Position numbers and translations under genes: made by a program. The notes beneath the pieces were generated by a model that saw only the letters and a program-made list of their open reading frames with translations, searched no databases and was not told where the DNA came from. Shown piece by piece: positions 58,394-64,000 of a DNA stretch of 64,000 bases. Source of the DNA: Telluribacter humicola (GTDB lineage Bacteria > Bacteroidota > Bacteroidia > Cytophagales > Spirosomataceae); the NCBI RefSeq assembly GCF_017355935.1, contig NZ_JAFIQT010000006.1, positions 186,001-250,000 on the forward strand, given 5' to 3'. Every line of letters begins with the position of its first letter. Position 1 is the stretch's first letter.

Positions 58394-60673
58394 ATGGGGA
58401 GGGAAAACATTAACTTAAGGAATGTTTTGGTTGCTGGACTTTTACTTCTGTGCGTGTGCCCTCGAAGCACAGCGCAGGAGTTTCGGGAGTGCCAGCAAAT
58501 TTTTGAGCGGCTATTACCAATTTTCAACCAATCTTTTGAAGACAATAACCCGGCTCTGCTGCATACCAAAGAGTATCGCAGAGGGTTGATGGAACTTCAG
58601 AAAGCCTACGAAGCCTACCATCGTATAAACTACGACCGTAACGACTCCCTACAGCGAATCAGTAATGAAGCGGTACTGCAGACTCTGGCAGGTAGCCACA
58701 GCAAGGGCCTTTGGCTCATGGAGTCCATGGAGCCCGCCGACGGAAACCCCAGGTACATCTACAACCGGGGACTGATCAGATTGCTAAGCCGCCACTATCC
58801 GGCTGCACGGGGAGACCTCAATAATAATCCTGAAAGCAAGTATGCTGGCTTGAATGCACTGGTAGCTTACGGGCTGGAAGGCCTGCACGAAGAAGGACTG
58901 GCTTACGCCACCCAGACACCCCATGGTAATACGGCCGGTAAATGGAACTACAATACTGCTCTGTTTTATAAAGCCAGCCATAGAGCCGAAGAGGCGGTCG
59001 ATGAGTTAACGGCAGCCATCAAGCAAAAGGACAAGCTGATCGCTTACCGGTTGCAGCGGGGAGACCTGTTGATGCAGCTGGGTAAGGACAAAAGAGCCGT
59101 TAATGATTTTGAAAAAGTAGCCCGGCTGCACCCCAAAGCCCAGATCCGATACGCTAATGCGCTGCTTTCGCTGAACCGGTTTGGGGCGGCCCGGCATATA
59201 TTTGAGCAGTACATTGAGTCCGAAGACAAAGCCTTTCGCGGCAATGCCTACCTTGGACTGGGGCACGCCCACTATGGATTACAGCAACTAAACGACTCCC
59301 AACGCTACTATCAGTTGGCAGCTAACACGCTCAGAGACGACAAGGTCGCTTTGTGTGGGCAGGGCAATGTATTGGTAAGCAAGCACGAGTACGCCAAGGC
59401 GAAGGGTATTTTTGAACGTATACTAAATGCAGATAGCACTTATCTGTCGGCCTACCTGGGACGGGCTTTGGTACATTACGGTCTTAAGGAGTACGAACTG
59501 GCCCTGGAGGATTTTGCCAGAGCCGAACCGCTTATTGATGAAAATAACCGCGCCCTGGCTGATGTATTCGTCAGTAGGGGATACAGCAACTACTACACCC
59601 GTAAGGCCGCCGCTGCCCAGCAGGATTTCCAGAAAGCCATCCGGCTGGATGGAGCCCGGTACGAAGCACTGGCTGGTATGAGTGGGGTACTGATAGATCA
59701 AAGACGTTATTCGGAGGCCGGACAGTATCTGAGTAAGGCCCTTAACTATGAGAAGTCTTACGACCGGATGTGGAGTAACTACGGGAACCTGCTCATGCAC
59801 TTCGACATGTTTACCAAGAGTTACGATGTATTCAAGAAAGCTGTTCGACTGAATCCCACCAATCTCAAGGCTCATAATGGTTGGGGGGTAGTACTTCTGG
59901 AAAATGATCAGCTGGATAAATCTGTTGCCCTGTTCGACAGTTTGATTAAGGCTAACCCAACTGTACCTTACCTCCTCAATAACCGGGGGATAGTGCAGGC
60001 ATACCTTGGTAACCGGCATGAGCAGCGAATGCAGCGTCTGGACGCTGATATCCAATACCAGCAGGCTCAAAGTGACTTTAACGAAGCTATGCGTATGGCG
60101 CCCAGTCGTAAGTTTTACAACGTTAATCAAGGCAATGTATACCGGTACTGGGAAAAGTACGATGAGGCGCAGCAGAGCTATAGGATACATCAGGATAAAA
60201 GCGCTCTTAATAATACAGGCGTGCTATACGCTGGTATGGAGCGGATGAAGGACGCTAAATACTACATGGGAGTAGCCCTGGGGATAGACTCGTCCCATAA
60301 GGTATTTCAATTTAATATGGCTTTGCTTCAAAATGGTAAGCATAAAGAACTGGCCAAAGCCGTAGCCTCCGCCAGAGACGATGGCCCCTATTCAGACATT
60401 GGTATCAAGTACAGCCGGGACGGATTCGTAACAATATACCTCTATGACTACGAGTACGATACCCTGTACTTTCCGGGACGGCACTATCTGCCTCTGCCCG
60501 TTGACACCTACGCCGAAGACTACTTCATACCAGAGTACGATTTTAAACTGATGCCTTATGAACCCAAGAAGTTTGGGATCAAGCGGGATAAGAAGCCTAA
60601 GTACCGGTCTCAAAGGGTGAATATGCCCGGCCGGTCCAGAAGGTCAGGTACTAAGTGTCCTATTATATTCTGA
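58394..60673 (+). CDS. Secreted TPR-repeat protein
   Basis: 759 residues from the ATG at 58394 (a GTG 7 codons upstream is possible, but the chosen start gives a signal peptide, residues 1-28, ending RSTAQ). The protein contains many tetratricopeptide repeats (about 10-14), for example AGKWNYNTALFYKASHRAEEAV, NAYLGLGHAHYGLQQLNDS and NLKAHNGWGVVLLENDQLDKS, which form a protein-binding superhelix. The last 60 residues are basic and Tyr/Pro rich and have no TPR. Such exported TPR proteins often take part in outer-membrane or secretion assemblies in Bacteroidota. The partner is not known. Confidence 0.85.
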   Translation: MGRENINLRNVLVAGLLLLCVCPRSTAQEFRECQQIFERLLPIFNQSFEDNNPALLHTKEYRRGLMELQKAYEAYHRINYDRNDSLQRISNEAVLQTLAGSHSKGLWLMESMEPADGNPRYIYNRGLIRLLSRHYPAARGDLNNNPESKYAGLNALVAYGLEGLHEEGLAYATQTPHGNTAGKWNYNTALFYKASHRAEEAVDELTAAIKQKDKLIAYRLQRGDLLMQLGKDKRAVNDFEKVARLHPKAQIRYANALLSLNRFGAARHIFEQYIESEDKAFRGNAYLGLGHAHYGLQQLNDSQRYYQLAANTLRDDKVALCGQGNVLVSKHEYAKAKGIFERILNADSTYLSAYLGRALVHYGLKEYELALEDFARAEPLIDENNRALADVFVSRGYSNYYTRKAAAAQQDFQKAIRLDGARYEALAGMSGVLIDQRRYSEAGQYLSKALNYEKSYDRMWSNYGNLLMHFDMFTKSYDVFKKAVRLNPTNLKAHNGWGVVLLENDQLDKSVALFDSLIKANPTVPYLLNNRGIVQAYLGNRHEQRMQRLDADIQYQQAQSDFNEAMRMAPSRKFYNVNQGNVYRYWEKYDEAQQSYRIHQDKSALNNTGVLYAGMERMKDAKYYMGVALGIDSSHKVFQFNMALLQNGKHKELAKAVASARDDGPYSDIGIKYSRDGFVTIYLYDYEYDTLYFPGRHYLPLPVDTYAEDYFIPEYDFKLMPYEPKKFGIKRDKKPKYRSQRVNMPGRSRRSGTKCPIIF

Positions 60674-60678
60674 TACCA

Positions 60679-61539
60679 CTACTCTCCGGTGGAGTGGCTA
60701 AGCCTTTTTCGATTCTGATGGGAAAAGAATAGGGAGTACATCGCATACAGTGCCAACAGCACAGCCCCTATACTTGATAGATACAGTAAGCTGGTATGGT
60801 CGTCAGGGGCCTCCGAGCGTTTGAGGTAGATACCTGTCAGAGCCCAGGCTACAGCCAGAGCGATATATCCATTAGACAAAGCCCCGGAAGTATACCATCC
60901 AATCAGCATCCCAATCAGAATCATGATAAATGCCCAGGTTTCGGGTGCAAGTCCGGAGCCTTCCCAGTTAATAGCTACCAACCATGCTGTCATGTTGGCT
61001 ATGGTAGCTATACAAATCCAACCCAGATAAAGTCCGAACGAAGCTTTGGTAAGAAAACTGCCTGTCTTGGTCAGATAAGGCTGTATGTTATACAGCCCGA
61101 AGTTGATCCGTAACAGGCTCACCAGAAGCATCAGCATGATAGCCAGCGAAACCGGGAAGAGCTCGTAGTGCCAGGCCAGTATCCAGGAGGCGTTGAGCAG
61201 GGTGGTATAGAAGTACCAGCCACTCGTACTGTTGGTAATAAGATTGGCATCGTCCTTCCTCTTGCCGATAAGCGGTAATGCCTGATACACCGTATAGGCC
61301 CCCAGTGCCAGATAGATGACTCCCCAGATAGAGAACGTTACGCCGGCGGGTACAAATAAATTAGGGTATTTGTCAGAGATCGCACCCGTAGTCTGACCAT
61401 TGATAGGTACCGCGTTGGCCAGATAGTTCACTACTACCATCAGGACAAATCCTACCAGATTAAGTACTTGCCACACTCGGGTTGAGCTCAGAGTGGAAGC
61501 TAATTCCGGCTCCTTATGTATATATATTGGCTTCTCCAT
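60679..61539 (-). CDS. TspO/MBR-like tryptophan-rich membrane protein
   Basis: 286 residues with about eight membrane helices. The family phrases are NYLANAVPINGQTTG, PNLFVPAGVTFSIWGVIYL and WYTSGALSNGYIALAVAWAL; many Trp residues are near helix ends. The known TspO family binds porphyrins and steroids; this longer, eight-helix branch is usually annotated as a tryptophan-rich sensory protein-like membrane protein with unclear role. The C-terminal helix is followed by a short basic tail (HQNRKRL). Convergent with the TPR gene; the stops are 5 bases apart. Confidence 0.75.
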   Translation of the reverse strand: MEKPIYIHKEPELASTLSSTRVWQVLNLVGFVLMVVVNYLANAVPINGQTTGAISDKYPNLFVPAGVTFSIWGVIYLALGAYTVYQALPLIGKRKDDANLITNSTSGWYFYTTLLNASWILAWHYELFPVSLAIMLMLLVSLLRINFGLYNIQPYLTKTGSFLTKASFGLYLGWICIATIANMTAWLVAINWEGSGLAPETWAFIMILIGMLIGWYTSGALSNGYIALAVAWALTGIYLKRSEAPDDHTSLLYLSSIGAVLLALYAMYSLFFSHQNRKRLSHSTGE

Positions 61540-61852
61540 GACTTTATTTTATAGTATCAATAATACAACTACTAAAGACATTCCATTTGGATTGATGTAC
61601 TACCCGGCAGAAAGGTGGGTACTTACTTCCCCTGTTTTTCACAATTTTCCCCGCTTGTTTTTTAGAATCAGTACCTAAGAAAAGTCCAAGCTATAAGGGG
61701 GAGGAGGTGGTGAACTATATGCGCTATACGAAGTTTGTGGCTATATTTTAAGTAGTTAGCCCACTGGCCGTACCCTCTCACAGTCCAAAAATACTAAACA
61801 TGGAATAGATATTTACTTGTGTGGTAATAACACTAAACTTATAATGTAATTT
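61540..61852. other. 313-base intergenic region with no recognised element
   Basis: It separates the divergent TspO-like and barrel genes, so both promoters must lie here. I see no exact TAnnTTTG box, no hairpin with a T run and no accepted frame. Confidence 0.5.
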
Positions 61853-62512
61853 ATGAAAGCAGGAAGAATTTATCTATTAGCCATTGCACTGCTTATGTCG
61901 GTTAGTGTGTCTATGGCACAACGCTCGTTCAAATTAGGACTGAAAGGTGGAGCTAATCTATCTACCCTACGAGGTGAGGATGTGTACAATACCAATGATC
62001 CCTCCATACGTATAGGGAATAACGAAACTCGTCTTACCGGTTTTGTAGGGGGGGCTTACGCTCGTTTTGGTAATACCTTATTTATTCAGCCTGAGTTACT
62101 ATTCTCACAGAAGGGGGGGACTTTCAATGTATATAGAGATGGTATCTCCAATGACCAGAACCAGGTAGATGTACGGTTTACTAATATTGACGTACCTGTA
62201 CTATTAGGTATTAAAATCGGAGAAGTACTTCGTCTCAATGCTGGTCCGATTGCTTCCTTACAGGTTGCACAGAACCAGGGCCTGCGAGAGGCCCTGAATG
62301 AGATAGGTGCACAATCAGCCCGTGATAATCTTAACCGGGCGGCGCTTGGGTACCAGGCAGGGGTAGGTTTTGATATTGGTAATCTTAGCCTGGACCTGCG
62401 CTACGAAGGCAACCTAAGCAATGTCATCAAGACCAGTGACTCAAATCTGAACTCGCAGTTGATGCGTAAAGGTAACCTGTGGCAGGCTACCCTTGGATTT
62501 GCAATTTTTTGA
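61853..62512 (+). CDS. PorT-family outer membrane beta-barrel protein
   Basis: 219 residues with a signal peptide (1-23, ending SMAQ). Barrel pattern: GLKGGANLSTLRGED near the N-terminus, FVGGAYARFGNTLFIQPELLFSQKGG, NIDVPVLLGIKIG and LSLDLRYEGNLSNVI, ending in aliphatic/aromatic FAIF. This matches the PorT/outer membrane beta-barrel family common in Bacteroidota. It is followed 36 bases later by an OmpA-like lipoprotein and both may be one transcript. Exact role unknown. Confidence 0.85.
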   Translation: MKAGRIYLLAIALLMSVSVSMAQRSFKLGLKGGANLSTLRGEDVYNTNDPSIRIGNNETRLTGFVGGAYARFGNTLFIQPELLFSQKGGTFNVYRDGISNDQNQVDVRFTNIDVPVLLGIKIGEVLRLNAGPIASLQVAQNQGLREALNEIGAQSARDNLNRAALGYQAGVGFDIGNLSLDLRYEGNLSNVIKTSDSNLNSQLMRKGNLWQATLGFAIF

Positions 62513-62548
62513 TTATAACACGCCTGGTGTTAATAAATGTATGAAGCT

Positions 62549-63241
62549 ATGAAAAAAGTAACTTTTGTATTATCGGCGGCTGTACTAATAATCGGCTCCA
62601 CTATTACTGGCTGTAAGAACAGCAAGTTTTCAAGACAGGAAAAAGGCGCGATAATAGGTGCTACTACCGGAGGTGCCGCCGGAGCCGTAATTGGTAGAAG
62701 ATCAGGTAACACTGCCGTTGGGGCCATCATTGGTGCTGCGGTGGGAGGCTCGGCCGGTGCTCTTATCGGTGTCTATATGGATAAGCAGGCTAAAGAGCTT
62801 GAGCAAAAAGTAGAAGGAGCCAAGGTAGAGCGTGTAGGCGAAGGGATCAAGATGACCTTCGACTCGGGCCTGCTGTTTGGATTCGACTCAGATAAGGTCA
62901 CTACCGAAACACGTGCTAATCTGGATCGGATGGCTGAGGTTCTTAAAAAATACGAGGATACCGAAATTCTGATCGAAGGGCACACCGACAGCAAAGGTAG
63001 TGATGAATATAACCAGCGCTTGTCAGCTCGTAGGGCTGAAGCAGTTGCGGATTATTTGCGTTCATCCAATGTGCCCCGGAAGCGTTTGCAGACTATTGGC
63101 TATGGAGAAAATCAACCCGTTACAAATAACGATACCGAAACAGCACGTCAGCAGAACCGTCGGGTTGAAGTAGTGATTGTGGCTAATGAAAAACTGAAAA
63201 AAGAGGCAGCCCAGGGTAAAACCTCCATGTCATTACGATAA
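62549..63241 (+). CDS. OmpA-family lipoprotein with glycine zipper
   Basis: 230 residues from the ATG at 62549 (an ATG four codons upstream also exists). The signal ends ITGC with lipidated C22. A glycine-zipper segment at about 40-75 (GAIIGATTGGAAGAVIG, GAIIGAAVGGSAGALIG) suggests membrane association. The C-terminal OmpA domain (about 110-225) has the peptidoglycan-binding set: NLDRMAEVLKKY, EGHTDSKGSDEYNQRLS and NRRVEVVI. It probably ties the outer membrane to peptidoglycan. The terminator 63271-63304 follows. Confidence 0.92.
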   Translation: MKKVTFVLSAAVLIIGSTITGCKNSKFSRQEKGAIIGATTGGAAGAVIGRRSGNTAVGAIIGAAVGGSAGALIGVYMDKQAKELEQKVEGAKVERVGEGIKMTFDSGLLFGFDSDKVTTETRANLDRMAEVLKKYEDTEILIEGHTDSKGSDEYNQRLSARRAEAVADYLRSSNVPRKRLQTIGYGENQPVTNNDTETARQQNRRVEVVIVANEKLKKEAAQGKTSMSLR

Positions 63242-63270
63242 GTATATTTAGCAATAATCAGTATTAGTTT

Positions 63271-63304
63271 AGAAGCCCCAGCGACCATAGTTGCTGGGGC
63301 TTCT
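63271..63304 (+). terminator. Terminator after the OmpA lipoprotein gene
   Basis: Stem AGAAGCCCCAGC (63271-63282) and GCTGGGGCTTCT (63293-63304), 30 bases after the stop. The T run is weak. Confidence 0.7.
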
Positions 63305-63610
63305 GCTGTATTAAGAGTGATGATAAACTTAGCTGCTAGTGTATGGAGGTACCTGTTAATTATATAAAATAGTTACGTAAAGTGCGTATTGAAATAGTGA
63401 GATTTGCTTTAATGAACTACAATGCAGTGTACCTATAAGACTGTAAATGCTTTGACGTTATTTGCTCTATTTGCTTATGGATGAGTTCTGGACAAGGAGT
63501 TTCTAGTAGCTTAAGGGCTTGATTCTATCAAAGGAAATAGTTAAAGGTAGGTGTTCATATCAATATAGAAGAGGTACACAGAAATTAGAGTCCAGTTTGT
63601 ATGTAAAGGC

Positions 63611-63647
63611 ACAAAAAAAAGCCTTGACTAAAATTTGCCAAGGCTTT
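63611..63647 (-). terminator. Terminator after the SDR gene at 63705
   Basis: Stem AAAGCCTTG (63618-63626) and CAAGGCTTT (63639-63647). On the minus strand it is followed by eight T, 57 bases beyond the stop codon. Confidence 0.85.
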
Positions 63648-63704
63648 AAAACGACTGGTTGTTCACTCATAATCACTCATACACTCATCCTCAGTGCCCA
63701 GCCG

Positions 63705-64000
63705 TTAACCGTTATCCGAAAAAGCCGGATATAATGTCATTCCACCGTCAATATACAGCGTATCGCCATGGATGTAATCTGACTCATCAGAAGCTAACCA
63801 CGCTACCGCTTTGGCTACATCTTCGGGTGTTCCTATTCGCTGATAGGGAATCAGCTCCAGGAGTTCTTTATATTTTTCTTCATCAGACCATACCTCCTTA
63901 TTAATAGGAGTTTTTATGGCCCCCGGACTCACAGCATTAATCCTGATCTTGTAAGGAGCCAGCTCCTGAGCGATGGACTTCATGAACATTAATAATCCTC
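63705..64000 (-). CDS. Short-chain dehydrogenase, C-terminal part (cut by window edge)
   Basis: The frame enters at the window edge, so only the last 98 residues are seen. An in-frame ATG at 63989 is internal: residues upstream read GLLMFMKSIAQEL, the helix after the YxxxK motif, which lies outside. The rest is KIRINAVSPGAIKTPIN (the P-G-T/K substrate loop), RIGTPEDVAKAVAWLASDES and IDGGMTLYP, typical of glucose 1-dehydrogenase-type SDRs. NAD(P)-dependent oxidation of a sugar is the family role; substrate is not proven. Confidence 0.85.
   Translation of the reverse strand, partial: GLLMFMKSIAQELAPYKIRINAVSPGAIKTPINKEVWSDEEKYKELLELIPYQRIGTPEDVAKAVAWLASDESDYIHGDTLYIDGGMTLYPAFSDNG

Larger units (their letters stand above)
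63242..63704. other. 463-base region with two terminators and no accepted gene
   Basis: Terminator 63271-63304 (plus) closes the OmpA gene and terminator 63611-63647 (minus) closes the SDR gene. Between them I see only A+T-rich sequence without a hairpin or frame worth calling. Confidence 0.6.

Noticed and set aside
60640-60673. CaaX-like end of the TPR protein (CPIIF)
   Set aside because: The Cys is five residues from the end, not four, and prenylation is not expected in this phylum.
63519-63734. Plus-strand frame of 71 residues
   Set aside because: It overlaps the SDR terminator and the SDR 3-prime end in the opposite strand.
1-64000. CRISPR arrays, insertion sequences or prophage genes
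   Set aside because: No regularly spaced short repeats, transposase, integrase or phage structural genes were found; the only long repeats are the tRNA-Glu cassettes and the tldDE pairs.
1-64000. Frequent GTAC/GGTACC sequences throughout
   Set aside because: They look abundant in genes, but they mostly reflect GTA and TAC codons; no clustering that suggests a functional site was seen and no count was made.

Overview
The window reads as chromosomal DNA of a Bacteroidota bacterium, most likely order Cytophagales. Evidence for this: PD40/OmpA and porin-type outer membrane proteins, LytTR and OmpR two-component pairs, DUF4136/DUF4175/DUF1460/DUF6580 families, an apparently common -7 box of the TAnnTTTG type, and little use of Shine-Dalgarno starts. 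The genus cannot be read from the sequence. No insertion sequence, prophage, rRNA or CRISPR array was seen.

Layout. 1-4983 (mostly minus strand): a truncated GT39-like membrane glycosyltransferase, an OmpA/PD40 envelope protein, an apiosidase-like secreted hydrolase and rpe. 5111-8772 (plus): ligA, dapA and a small secreted protein. 9059-23050 (plus): two consecutive tldD-tldE pairs, then a tightly packed six-gene operon (DUF4159, MoxR ATPase, DUF58, BatA-like, DUF4175, GATase-like membrane protein). 23060-25501 (minus): a LytTR regulator with its histidine kinase and a membrane protein, then an M14 peptidase to 28206. 28390-29903: three identical tRNA-Glu cassettes, each with its own promoter, structured leader and terminator, with a single-domain response regulator between copies two and three. 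30055-35749: a looser region of short unknown genes, an SDR and a large secreted TIM-barrel protein. 35832-42707: a second TIM-barrel protein, an OMP/lipoprotein pair, an SDR, a histone-deacetylase-like enzyme and a secreted PPC-domain protein. 43010-48206: DinB, an OmpR/kinase pair, an MscS channel and a DUF1460 amidase-like protein. 48268-56429: an alpha-glucan/trehalose locus (OtsA-OtsB fusion, GPH-type sugar transporter, two divergent GH13 amylases). 56557-64000: a DinB-like protein, a RES-Xre toxin-antitoxin pair, a TPR protein, a TspO-like protein, two envelope proteins and a truncated SDR.

How the parts may work together. TldD/TldE are peptide-cleaving metalloproteases, and MoxR/DUF58/BatA/DUF4175 are a chaperone-like ATPase with membrane and VWA partners. 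Their adjacency, the duplication of tldDE and the Tat-type N-termini on both TldD copies make 9059-23050 the best candidate for an incompletely described system. The second strongest signal is a roughly 76-residue Cys-bounded module found three times in the two TIM-barrel proteins at 31588 and 35832. The third is the tRNA-Glu cassette with a base-paired leader conserved by compensating changes.
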